From NCBI GenBank assembly GCA_038997305.1, contig JAWAZZ010000002.1:19546-83545 (forward strand): DNA of 64,000 nucleotides, written 5' to 3'. The position numbers were made by a program, and so were the translations under genes. The stretch's first letter is position 1, and each line of letters starts with the position of its first letter. This stretch comes from JAHLMO01 sp038997305. Its GTDB lineage: Archaea; Aenigmatarchaeota; Aenigmatarchaeia; CG10238-14; SpSt-28. The notes under the pieces were generated by a model that was not told where the DNA came from, ran no database searches, and saw nothing but the letters and a program-made list of their open reading frames with translations. Below, piece by piece: positions 8,767 to 16,748 of this stretch.

Positions 8767-9238
8767 ACAGATAAAAGAAGAAAACAGCAAGTATAATAGA
8801 AAATATTACATCACTCATATAATGAACTCTCAAAACAAGAATAGAAAAAAATTCAAAAATCGAGAATAATATTATTGGATATTTAAGATAAGGTACTCTA
8901 ACAAAATAAATCGAAAACAGTATTAACAATGTAGCGAAATATGAATGAGACGAAGGAAACGAATAATCTATCTTTTGAATTATACTACCTTCATATCTTT
9001 CTCTCTTAATTGTATATTTCAATATATAGATAGTAGAGAAACCTATTAAAGAAAGCAAAATCAATAAACTCAAAATACTTTTATTCTGTTCAAAAAAGTA
9101 AAAATATAAAGAAAAAACTAAAAATATTAAATAGAAGTAGTAATAAGAAAAAAATGCTAAGAACATTATGCTAGAAAAATCAAAATTATTGAGAAAGGAA
9201 AAAAATAGTCTATCTAAAAACTCTACATATTCAAACAT
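8693..9238 (-). CDS. PAP2-family membrane phosphatase
   Basis: The 181-residue protein has about five hydrophobic segments and the three PAP2 signatures. These are a KxxxKRER segment (motif 1), FPSSHSYFAT (motif 2, PSGH-like) and LRVHYMSDVIFS (motif 3, R..H..SD). Such enzymes dephosphorylate membrane lipid phosphates, including polyprenyl pyrophosphate. That would fit recycling of the dolichol-type carrier used by AglB nearby; this link is inference. The gene ends within the convergent membrane-protein gene and lies 11 bases downstream of the HTH gene. Confidence 0.85.
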   Translation of the reverse strand: MFEYVEFLDRLFFSFLNNFDFSSIMFLAFFSYYYFYLIFLVFSLYFYFFEQNKSILSLLILLSLIGFSTIYILKYTIKRERYEGSIIQKIDYSFPSSHSYFATLLILFSIYFVRVPYLKYPIILFSIFEFFSILVLRVHYMSDVIFSIILAVFFFYLFNNYKILDKLLQILRLIKNKILSD

Positions 9239-9249
9239 TTTCCTTCAAA

Positions 9250-9672
9250 TCAATCTTTTAGAATCTCTTTTATTTTTTCTATTTTTTCTTTAAGCTTTTT
9301 GTTTTCTTCTATAATATTTGCTAGTTCTCCTGAAAAAAACAAATTGACTAGCTCGATTTCATTCTTCAATTCTCCCTTCTTCAAAAGTTCATAAGTTTCT
9401 AAAACTAATTTTCCTGCTTTAGATTCTCCTTCTATATGTTTCTTTATAGTTTGTTCAGTTCTCCCAACTTCTGTAGCAATTTCTCTTAAACTCATTTTGG
9501 CTTTTGCTCTTGCTATAGCTGCTGCAGCTACAAATAAACTGTCTACCCACGTTAGTCTTTCTTGTGGATCTTTTGCAAGCTCCAATACATCTTTTCTAAA
9601 CAAAGTAGCAAAAAATAAATAATTCTGCAAATCCTCTATCTCTTTTCTTCCTATTGGATTTAATGGTATCAT
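9250..9672 (-). CDS. HTH protein paired with KaiC-like ATPase
   Basis: The 140-residue protein has a helix-turn-helix at about residues 60-82 (SLREIATEVGRTEQTIKKHI), preceded by an Ala-rich helix and followed by a C-terminal coiled coil (KLKEKIEKIKEIL). The start ATG overlaps the stop of the KaiC-like gene by 4 bases. The two are thus translationally linked and probably form one regulatory module, with an ATP-dependent sensor plus a DNA-binding partner. I do not know the target genes. Confidence 0.75.
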   Translation of the reverse strand: MIPLNPIGRKEIEDLQNYLFFATLFRKDVLELAKDPQERLTWVDSLFVAAAAIARAKAKMSLREIATEVGRTEQTIKKHIEGESKAGKLVLETYELLKKGELKNEIELVNLFFSGELANIIEENKKLKEKIEKIKEILKD

Positions 9673-10391
9673 AATTTAACAATTCTATCTTTATGAACTA
9701 TTATTCCTTTATCTGTTATTTCGAATTCGTGTCTTTTCATAGAGTGAGATGTACCTCTCATTTTCCAAATTATTAAAGACCTTTTCAACTCTCCATTAAT
9801 CTCGTCTAAATCTAGCCTTATTATTCCATCTACTCCATGCTCAACTCCAGGACCACCAAACCCTCTTTCTCCAACACTTATCTGACTTACAAAAATACTT
9901 GTAGTTCCTAAACCTGCAAAAACTCTTTTTAATGTTAATACAATCTTTCTAGCAACACTTGGTTTATCTATATATAATGTTGTGACACTATCAATAACAA
10001 CCCTTTTTGCATTAACATTAGTTACTGCTTCTCTAACTACATCTATAAATTCCCTTAGATCTGTTAAATCTTGAACTATATATTTTTCATACTCTTTAGC
10101 CTTTCCTATTCCGCTACTAAACGCATCTACCAAAGCAAACATATTTTTTTCTTCATATTGCTTTACATTCCATCCAAATTGTAACATGTTTTGCCTAACT
10201 TGTGCCGGATGTTCCTCTAAAGCAACATATACTCCATTTTCATTCATCTGCAGCCCATTCCATAAGAATTGTTGAGCAAATATAGTCTTTCCAGTACCTG
10301 GTCCTCCGCTTAATAAAACTACGTTTCTCTCTGGAATTCCCCCATTTAATAAATCATCTAAGCCAGGTATTCCTGTTTTTACTCTTCTCAT
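9669..10391 (-). CDS. Single-domain KaiC/RecA-superfamily ATPase
   Basis: The 240-residue protein begins like KaiC domains (TGIPGLDDLLNGGIP). Walker A is GGPGTGKT (29-36), a catalytic LEEHP Glu pair follows, Walker B is the RVVIDSVTTL strand, and a later KMRGTSHS segment is typical of KaiC. One domain rather than two suggests a signalling or regulatory ATPase rather than the cyanobacterial clock protein. It is followed by an overlapping HTH gene and lies 21 bases downstream of polB. The GVEHGVDGIIRL segment is conserved in archaeal KaiC-like proteins. Confidence 0.9.
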   Translation of the reverse strand: MRRVKTGIPGLDDLLNGGIPERNVVLLSGGPGTGKTIFAQQFLWNGLQMNENGVYVALEEHPAQVRQNMLQFGWNVKQYEEKNMFALVDAFSSGIGKAKEYEKYIVQDLTDLREFIDVVREAVTNVNAKRVVIDSVTTLYIDKPSVARKIVLTLKRVFAGLGTTSIFVSQISVGERGFGGPGVEHGVDGIIRLDLDEINGELKRSLIIWKMRGTSHSMKRHEFEITDKGIIVHKDRIVKL

Positions 10392-10412
10392 AAAATTATA
10401 GTGTTTGAAAAT

Positions 10413-13145
10413 TTAAAAAGATAAAACTTTTGATTTTGCGCTAGAAGAATAAAAGATTATTTCACCATTACAAATAGGACATATACCATTTAACGTAGGT
10501 CTTCTATAAACTGTAGAGCAATTATTACAAATAAAACCTATTAATTCTTCATGCTTTATCTTATCTGCAATACCTTTCGAAATCTGCTTATTTTCGCTAT
10601 TACCATTACCGTTTTTTATCGTATTATTTATTAAAGATAATAGGGAAATCTGCCTACTACCAGTTATAAACTGAGAAGATGAAATACCTATTACATTGAA
10701 TATTCTTTCGAGTGGAGGCAAAAGTTGATGATAGATATAATAATCTGCATCTATCGGTATCTTGTTTTTCTTTACATATTCTGGTGTTTCTGCCCTTTCA
10801 ACAATTTTTTGTGGACCTGCAACTATTACATAACTTACTCTATCACCAACACCAGGTATATTTGCCTCTCCTCTCCTTATCATTTTCTTAACAAGCTCAA
10901 TGTGTGGTTGCTGACCTTTATATTTATCTAACGGTCTTGATATCGATTTTACTATTGCCAATTTTTCTACATCAATTTCATTATTTTTCAATTTCTTAAA
11001 TATATCTCTTACATACTCAAAAGCTTTTTTCTTGTCGCCTTCTATCAGCAATATTTCTATCACTTTCGACAAAGTTTCGGTAACTAAATCACACCAATCT
11101 CTTCTTACAGTTTCTATACCTTTCATTACTATCTTACCATTATCTTTTAAATCTTCGAATAAATATCCAGCATATTTTTTCTTTGTTATAAAAATTATTT
11201 TTTTCATTACACCTTCTATCTTCATCTTTATGTATTCTGGAGTTTTTGAATTAACATACTCTTCTATCTTTTTTCCTACTTCAAAAACTTTTTCAAAGCT
11301 ATCTACATTATTACCAACTTTTACCATTACAGAATCTGTATCACCATAAACAACTTCATAACCTAGTTCTTTTTCTACTATTTCTTTAACTCTTGTTATC
11401 CAATATCTACCATAAGCTGTTATCGTGTTTGCAATGTCAGAAACAAAAAATCTAGCTCTCAAATATCCGCTATATCCATAAAAAGCATTGGCTAAAAGTT
11501 TTAATGCTAGTTGTTTTGCATCAAGCAAATTTTTCTTTATAGGATCTTGTTCTTTTTTCATTAAGCTTTTTACTTTATCTCTTTCTTCTATTAATCTTTT
11601 TAAAACTCTGGGATAAATTCCTTCTTTAACTTTTTTAGAAACAAAATATGTTTTAATGGGTGATTCTATAACTTCTAATCCTTCTACTTTATTTTTTAAA
11701 TAAGTTGTTGGGCAAATATTGTATTGAATTATTAAACTTGGATATAGAGATTTGAAATCTAAGTAAACAACATTTTCATGTAACCCTGCTTTAGGCTCTA
11801 AAACTATTGCACCTTTCACTTCTTCCTTTTCTCTTTCTTTCAATTCTCTTTTACTTGGTTTATTAGGTATAACAATATCTTCTTTATTAAATTCTCTTAG
11901 CAAAAACTGTTCTATTCTTAAAGATTCGCTTCCACTTAATGAATCTTGCAATAATAATCCGCTCAATCTAGAAATTTCTATATACTGGGAAATAAAATCT
12001 CTGCTTAACATAATTTCCAAAACTAATTCTGCATCCGTTTTTGCATATTTTATCAATCTTAACAAATCTTCATCACTTCCTTTCCAAAGTTTTATTATTT
12101 CACTTCTATCTACATCTTCCTTCGTTTTTCCTATAAGAATTTGAGCAACATCACCCAAACCCAATCTTTTTGTTTTAAACATTCCTTTTTTAGAAAATTC
12201 TTTAAGTATTTCGTAAAAGTCTATTATAACTCTTCCAACAATAGAATTTTTGTATCTTTCCTCACCTATTTTGGAAGATTTAGCCGATTTTTTAGCTCTT
12301 CCTAAATAGGGTTTTATCTTGTTTATTCTGCATCTTTCTACAATATATGGAATATCAAAGTTGTTGATGTTGTACCCAATTAAAAAATCGGGATCGAACT
12401 TTTTCACGATTTCTAAAAACTTTTTTAGCATTTCAGCTTCATTCTCAAAACTTAATATATAATCGTGCTCATTACTTAAATTAACTTTTTTTGAAACTAA
12501 TACCAAACTTTTTTTACCTTCAAATTCTGGATAAAACGATAGAGATATTATTGATATAGGATTCGTTTTAACATCAGGAATTCCACTCTCATTTGCAACT
12601 TCAATATCAAAAGATAAAATTTTGAAATTAGGTAATTTATTTTCTTCTAATTCTTCAAACTTGCTAGCTTCGAATTTTAACTCTGTAAAAACTGTTTTTG
12701 TATGGTTAACAAATTCGCCTTCTGCTACATACCATTTACAACCAGCTAAATTATTATCTGCCATGAATCTATATTTGAAAAGTATGTCTGCTTCGAATGT
12801 TTTTTCGACAAAACTTTGGGAATGTAAATCCTCTCTTATTAAAGGAACTTTCGAAGGATTTTTGAGAGTTATCTTATATAACTTCGCTTTCTTATCCTGA
12901 TAACCTATTGGCAAATATTTTTCAACCTTTTCAACTTTTACTATTAAATTCTTATATTTTCTTTCTAAAAAATCAAAAAATAAATGTTCGCTGTTTTCTT
13001 TTATTTTAACATAAAAGTAAGGAAAGAAATTTCTAACAAAAATTGTTATGGAATTGTTTGTTTCAGTTTTTCCATATATTCTAATTAGAGGTACATCGTC
13101 TACAATATCATAATCTACATCTAACAAGAAAAAACTAACTTTCAT
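10413..13145 (-). CDS. polB: B-family DNA polymerase with C-terminal zinc-finger tail
   Basis: A complete replicative-type polymerase of 910 residues. Exonuclease motifs are SFDIEVAN (I) and GYNINNFDIPY (II). Polymerase motif A is DFKSLYPSLI (about 467), motif B is KLLANAFYGYSGY, and motif C is YGDTDSV (about 600). All catalytic residues are present and there is no intein. After a PIP-like RQISLLSLI segment the protein continues for about 75 residues. This tail contains Cys pairs spaced CX2CX12CX2C (CNNC ... CPIC), like the C-terminal domains of eukaryotic Pol alpha, delta and epsilon that bind B-subunits. The gene immediately upstream encodes a DP1/B-subunit-like protein, so a two-subunit enzyme is inferred. 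Confidence 0.93.
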   Translation of the reverse strand: MKVSFFLLDVDYDIVDDVPLIRIYGKTETNNSITIFVRNFFPYFYVKIKENSEHLFFDFLERKYKNLIVKVEKVEKYLPIGYQDKKAKLYKITLKNPSKVPLIREDLHSQSFVEKTFEADILFKYRFMADNNLAGCKWYVAEGEFVNHTKTVFTELKFEASKFEELEENKLPNFKILSFDIEVANESGIPDVKTNPISIISLSFYPEFEGKKSLVLVSKKVNLSNEHDYILSFENEAEMLKKFLEIVKKFDPDFLIGYNINNFDIPYIVERCRINKIKPYLGRAKKSAKSSKIGEERYKNSIVGRVIIDFYEILKEFSKKGMFKTKRLGLGDVAQILIGKTKEDVDRSEIIKLWKGSDEDLLRLIKYAKTDAELVLEIMLSRDFISQYIEISRLSGLLLQDSLSGSESLRIEQFLLREFNKEDIVIPNKPSKRELKEREKEEVKGAIVLEPKAGLHENVVYLDFKSLYPSLIIQYNICPTTYLKNKVEGLEVIESPIKTYFVSKKVKEGIYPRVLKRLIEERDKVKSLMKKEQDPIKKNLLDAKQLALKLLANAFYGYSGYLRARFFVSDIANTITAYGRYWITRVKEIVEKELGYEVVYGDTDSVMVKVGNNVDSFEKVFEVGKKIEEYVNSKTPEYIKMKIEGVMKKIIFITKKKYAGYLFEDLKDNGKIVMKGIETVRRDWCDLVTETLSKVIEILLIEGDKKKAFEYVRDIFKKLKNNEIDVEKLAIVKSISRPLDKYKGQQPHIELVKKMIRRGEANIPGVGDRVSYVIVAGPQKIVERAETPEYVKKNKIPIDADYYIYHQLLPPLERIFNVIGISSSQFITGSRQISLLSLINNTIKNGNGNSENKQISKGIADKIKHEELIGFICNNCSTVYRRPTLNGICPICNGEIIFYSSSAKSKVLSF

Positions 13146-13178
13146 GAAATTTTAAAATATGTATGTGATATATATGAG

Positions 13179-14189
13179 TTACTCTTCTCTATTATATATT
13201 TTCTTTTCTTTAAAATCGATTAAACAGTTCTTAAGGTTCTTAGGAATTTCTATCATTAACGGGTTTGTATCAACAAAATTCGCTCTATCTTTATTAGAAT
13301 TGTAAACTATAAAAACGTTTGGTAATTGAAGAAGTAGTGCCATATCATCTTTATATTTTACAAACTCTTCGAACTTAGGTGTTATTAATCTAGTCTTTAA
13401 GAAAAAATCTAAATCAAAACCTATCTTATTCGAATCAATAGCAACAAAGAAGAAATCCTCTATAAAAAACCTATGTATAGGGATTTTCCTATCCAAATAA
13501 ATAGTATTTTCTTCTACTTTATTTTCATCGGCTAAAAAAATATTTACATCTCCTTTATCTTCACTTTCTATTTTTTCAGTAAAAAATCCTATTTTTAAAT
13601 CTAAATTCGAGTTTTGTTTGGAAACTTTCTCAAAATCTTTTTGTTTAAATTCTGGAAAGAATATCTCTTCAAAAACTATTTGAGAATCTTCGAAAAAACA
13701 TTTAGCACCTATTACTATATCTTCCCTTAAGTATTTCAAATAACTCTTAGCCTTTTCTGATAATTTGACTTCCACTCTAGAAGATAAATCCTCTATTACT
13801 ATTTTTTCATCTCTAACCGAGTATAAAATTCCTATTATCGAAAATGTTTTAAACCTCTTAGAAATTTTATTAATAGAAATTGGATTTAAAAATAATACAT
13901 CGTTCTTTATTATCTCAGAAAGTTTTTCGTATCTTCTTTTTATAATTTCTATATACTCTATTATTTTTATCTCGGTATGTAGTGTTGGAAATATCATCGA
14001 GATTTTATATATTTTTTTCTTAGCTTCCCTTAATATCTTTTCTATTTCATTTTTTTCTAGAACTTTTGGTTCTTGAGATTTTGGTAAACTATTCAATAAT
14101 AACTTAAATTCGTCATCACTCAGCGATAGTATATATTTAGAATCCCTAACTAAATATCCTTTTTTTAAAAGTTCTATTATTCTATCCAT
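13179..14189 (-). CDS. Degenerate DP1 / polymerase B-subunit-like protein
   Basis: The 336-residue protein follows the order of archaeal PolD small subunit DP1. A short helical N-terminus (LLKKGYLV) comes first, then RRYEKLSEII, an OB-fold-like region (FSIIGILYSVRDEKIVIEDL ... EDIVIGAKCFF ... FFPEF), a shortened C-terminal domain, and near the end LPNVFIVYN ... VDTNPLMIE. These correspond to VPDVFHTGH and LVNSGTWQ in DP1. The DP1 phosphoesterase residues (DxH, GDxVD, GNHD, GHxH) are all missing, as in eukaryotic B-subunits, and length is well below usual DP1. It lies 33 bases upstream of polB. I see no catalytic function, so a structural or regulatory role is inferred. It could still be the partner of a DP2 encoded elsewhere. 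Confidence 0.65.
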   Translation of the reverse strand: MDRIIELLKKGYLVRDSKYILSLSDDEFKLLLNSLPKSQEPKVLEKNEIEKILREAKKKIYKISMIFPTLHTEIKIIEYIEIIKRRYEKLSEIIKNDVLFLNPISINKISKRFKTFSIIGILYSVRDEKIVIEDLSSRVEVKLSEKAKSYLKYLREDIVIGAKCFFEDSQIVFEEIFFPEFKQKDFEKVSKQNSNLDLKIGFFTEKIESEDKGDVNIFLADENKVEENTIYLDRKIPIHRFFIEDFFFVAIDSNKIGFDLDFFLKTRLITPKFEEFVKYKDDMALLLQLPNVFIVYNSNKDRANFVDTNPLMIEIPKNLKNCLIDFKEKKIYNREE

Positions 14190-14198
14190 TTCATATTA

Positions 14199-14462
14199 TT
14201 ATTTTTTAACTTCTAAATAGTAAAGTGTTAAGCCTTTTTCGTTTGGTTTTTTTGAATGTGGTGTTTCCATCTTTTTTACTCTATCTAGTTTTACCAATTC
14301 TTCTAAATATTTTCTGACTGTGTTCCAACTAACATTTTTTTTCAATCTTTCTGAAATAAATGCTGTTATTTTTCTCACGTTAGATGGATATGGATGTAAT
14401 GAAAAATACTCTTCTATTAAAGAATAGATTTCAAATCTTATCGACGGTCTACCCCTCTTCAT
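14199..14462 (-). CDS. Small winged-helix DNA-binding protein
   Basis: The 87-residue protein has a winged helix-turn-helix pattern (SNVRKITAFISERLKK ... SWNTVRKYLEELVKLDRV) followed by a basic wing and a C-terminal strand. It stands 9 bases upstream of the DP1-like gene and is the first gene after the 452-base iteron-like region, so it may control or bind that region. I cannot name its family. Ligand-binding domains are absent. Confidence 0.7.
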   Translation of the reverse strand: MKRGRPSIRFEIYSLIEEYFSLHPYPSNVRKITAFISERLKKNVSWNTVRKYLEELVKLDRVKKMETPHSKKPNEKGLTLYYLEVKK

Positions 14463-14914
14463 AATATTTTTTATGAACTTTCATATTATAATTTGTGCAA
14501 TCCATATATATATTTACTTGATTTCTGTTTCTTAATAACATTGTAGTAAATAAAACAATCCTAAGTTTTTAATACTAAAACAAAATTAATTAAAATTATA
14601 ACGTTGTTATATTTGATATTGATCAATAAGTTATTAAAAATGTAACGTTATTAAAAATTGGACAAAATTTAAATAAAGATTAAATTCATTCTTTATTAAA
14701 TTTGTTACACAAATATTTTTTCGAATATTTTCAGAAAAATTCTGAAACTTTTCAAAAATTCTTAGAAACTTCATAAAAATTGGTAGAATTTTCATAAAAA
14801 ATGTTTGAAAGTTCATAGAAATTTTCTGAATATTTTCAAAAAATCTCTGAAAGTTCATAAAAATTCTCAGAAAATAACAAGAACAATATAGGAATAATCT
14901 TCACTTCTGAGAAG
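14463..14914. promoter_or_regulatory. AT-rich intergenic region with palindromes and iteron-like units
   Basis: These 452 bases have no convincing gene and separate two minus-strand wHTH genes. The region holds a perfect 12-bp palindrome TATTGATCAATA (14617-14628), two AACGTT palindromes (14600-14605 and 14644-14649, 44 bases apart), and tandem degenerate repeats (listed separately). It contains the promoter of the downstream wHTH/DP1-like/polB run. A replication-origin role is possible given the surrounding replication genes, but no Orc1/Cdc6 gene is in the window. Confidence 0.55.
14721..14878. repeat. Seven degenerate ~21-bp tandem units
   Basis: Core TTCANAAAAATT-type elements occur with TCA at 14731, 14752, 14771, 14792, 14813, 14836 and 14855, giving spacings of 21, 19, 21, 21, 23 and 19 bases, or about two helical turns. 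The consensus is roughly TGAAANTTTCATAAAAATTC. Units are imperfect, so this is an old or protein-binding array rather than a recent duplication. Read as minus-strand codons it gives a 7-residue periodic peptide, which I take as a by-product of the 21-base period. Confidence 0.7.
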
Positions 14915-15187
14915 TTAGTAAAACTCTCTTATGAAATCTTTGATGAATTCAATTAATTTCTCACCCTTTTTGGTAAGTCTTATTACTTTACTTCTTCCTG
15001 TTTTTTCGAATTCTATTATATCCATTTCGTAGAGCATTTTTAACATGTTTAATGTATGGGAATATGTTGTTTGAGTTTTTCTGTAAATTTGTGTTATATT
15101 CTTTTCTTTTAGATCAGAAAGTACTAAAAGCAATTTGAATGGCTTTTCCTTAAATAAGAAATTTATAATGGATTTTTTAGTTGACAT
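14915..15187 (-). CDS. Winged-helix transcriptional regulator (MarR/ArsR-like)
   Basis: The 90-residue single-domain protein has a wHTH covering most of its length (NITQIYRKTQTTYSHTLNML, then a wing GRSKVIRLTKKG and a closing helix). It has no Cys, so metal sensing of the ArsR type is unlikely. Its start overlaps the end of bud32 by 11 bases, making it the last gene of the histone-to-bud32 run and the one bordering the iteron-like region. Confidence 0.75.
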   Translation of the reverse strand: MSTKKSIINFLFKEKPFKLLLVLSDLKEKNITQIYRKTQTTYSHTLNMLKMLYEMDIIEFEKTGRSKVIRLTKKGEKLIEFIKDFIREFY

Positions 15188-15782
15188 CTCTAATTACATA
15201 TCTACCTCTTTGTAGTATTTTTTTCATTCTCTCCATAACTTTTTCTCCATCTTCATAAACCCTTTTATAAGAATCAAAAAACGTTTTGATAAACACCTCC
15301 GTTAGCTGTGGATAAGAAGATTTGATAGAGTAGAGAAGAGTTAATAGATCTTCCGCTTTTTTCTCCAACGAAGTAGTAAATTCTCCTAAGCCAAAATCTA
15401 TTAACCAAATTCTGTTTTCATCATCTACAAGTAAGTTCGAAAGAGTCAAATCCCCATGAACAATATTATTTTTATGCAACAAACCAATAATTTTTCCTAA
15501 TTCAGTAGAAAAAAATTCATAATTGTTTTCATTCAAAACATCTTTTAACTTTCTACCATCGATATATTCCATCGAAAACCAGAAATCACTTTCTTCTATA
15601 ACTTTTGGAACGTTTATTCCTATTCTTCTAACTTCTTTTAATAATTTAATTTCTTTCTTATTTCTATCTTTTCTAATCTTTTCATCTAACTCTTTAATTC
15701 TATATTTTTTTTCAACCCTTCTTTTAATTATTATTTCATCAATTCTTTCAATTATTGCTTCAGCACCTTGATATATTATCAT
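15177..15782 (-). CDS. bud32: KEOPS kinase/ATPase Bud32
   Basis: Bud32 is the small atypical kinase of the KEOPS complex, which makes t6A37 on ANN-decoding tRNAs with Kae1. The 201-residue protein shows the compact fold: N-terminal GAEAII, the catalytic IVHGDLTLSNLLV loop, an IDFGLG metal-binding motif and a basic C-terminal tail (QRGRYVIRDVN). Length is usual for stand-alone Bud32, and no Kae1 is fused to it. It overlaps radA by one base at its start and the wHTH gene at its end. Confidence 0.95.
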   Translation of the reverse strand: MIIYQGAEAIIERIDEIIIKRRVEKKYRIKELDEKIRKDRNKKEIKLLKEVRRIGINVPKVIEESDFWFSMEYIDGRKLKDVLNENNYEFFSTELGKIIGLLHKNNIVHGDLTLSNLLVDDENRIWLIDFGLGEFTTSLEKKAEDLLTLLYSIKSSYPQLTEVFIKTFFDSYKRVYEDGEKVMERMKKILQRGRYVIRDVN

Positions 15783-16732
15783 TATTTTTCTTCGTGATCT
15801 TCAATTCCTTTTTCAGTAATTTTAAAAACAACTTCTCTTTCAGGTAAATTTGGTGCATCAATCAATCTAGCAATTCTCAAATTTCCTTTAGATTTTCTAA
15901 GATAAATTCTATAAAAGCTTATATGAGCTAACACATGCCCACCAACAGGTTGAGTGGGATCTCCAAATATTACATCAGGTCTCGCCATAACTTGATTAGT
16001 AATATATACAGCAAGATTGAACGCATCTGCTAATCTTTGAAGTTGATGCAGGTGTTTATTTAATTTTTGTTGTCTTTCTGCCAATTCTCCTCTACCTATA
16101 TAATCAACTCTAAAATGTGAAGTTATAGAATCAACAACTATTAATCCAATATTTTTTTCTTTTATTAAATCTACAGCTTTTTCAACTAAGAGAATTTGAT
16201 GATCGCTATTATACGCTCTTGCTACATAAATGTTTTTTAATATTTTATCTGCATCTAATCCTCTATTTTTTGCTATTTCAGCTATTCTTTCTGGGCTAAA
16301 CGTCCCTTCACTATCTATAAACAAACAACTTCTACCTAGACCACCTTGATCTTCTGGCAATTGTACATTAATAGCTAATTGAAATGCTAGTTGTGTTTTT
16401 CCGCTTCCAAACATTCCAAAAGCTTCTGTTATTGCTTGTGTAGGTATTCCTCCACCTAACAATTCATCCAAAGCTTTTGAACCAGTGGTAATTTTTTTCA
16501 TTTTCATTCTTCTTTCGAGAACTTTGTCAGCGGTTTCAACTTTTATTCCTAACGCATCTCTAACATTTTCAATAATTTTTCTTGCCTGATCCTCTCCAAT
16601 TTCGAGCAAAGCAGCTAATTCAGTAGGATTGCTAGTAGCTATAATCATAGGATCTTTAATTCCTAATTCTTCTAACTTTTTAAGAGTTTTTGGGCCGATA
16701 CCTTTAATATCTTTTAAACTTATCTCTTCCAT
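15782..16732 (-). CDS. radA: DNA repair and recombination protein RadA
   Basis: RadA is the archaeal RecA/Rad51 recombinase for homologous strand exchange. The 316-residue protein has an N-terminal helix-hairpin-helix domain (IKGIGPKTLKKL), then the ATPase core with Walker A GMFGSGKT (106-113), a Walker B IGLIVVDSI strand and the ITNQVMARPD loop. Archaeal RadA normally reads GEFGSGKT, so the Glu is Met here. It sits in a minus-strand run with the RPA-like gene 16 bases upstream and bud32 directly downstream. No intein is present. Confidence 0.96.
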   Translation of the reverse strand: MEEISLKDIKGIGPKTLKKLEELGIKDPMIIATSNPTELAALLEIGEDQARKIIENVRDALGIKVETADKVLERRMKMKKITTGSKALDELLGGGIPTQAITEAFGMFGSGKTQLAFQLAINVQLPEDQGGLGRSCLFIDSEGTFSPERIAEIAKNRGLDADKILKNIYVARAYNSDHQILLVEKAVDLIKEKNIGLIVVDSITSHFRVDYIGRGELAERQQKLNKHLHQLQRLADAFNLAVYITNQVMARPDVIFGDPTQPVGGHVLAHISFYRIYLRKSKGNLRIARLIDAPNLPEREVVFKITEKGIEDHEEK

Positions 16733-16748
16733 AATACTAATAACTTCA

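Noticed and set aside
14634..14858. 74-codon minus-strand frame in the iteron-like region with a 7-residue periodicity
   Set aside because: The period equals the 21-base DNA repeat. Composition is almost only Phe, Asn, Ile, Lys and Met, units have 19- and 23-base spacings elsewhere, and no family or ribosome-start context supports it.
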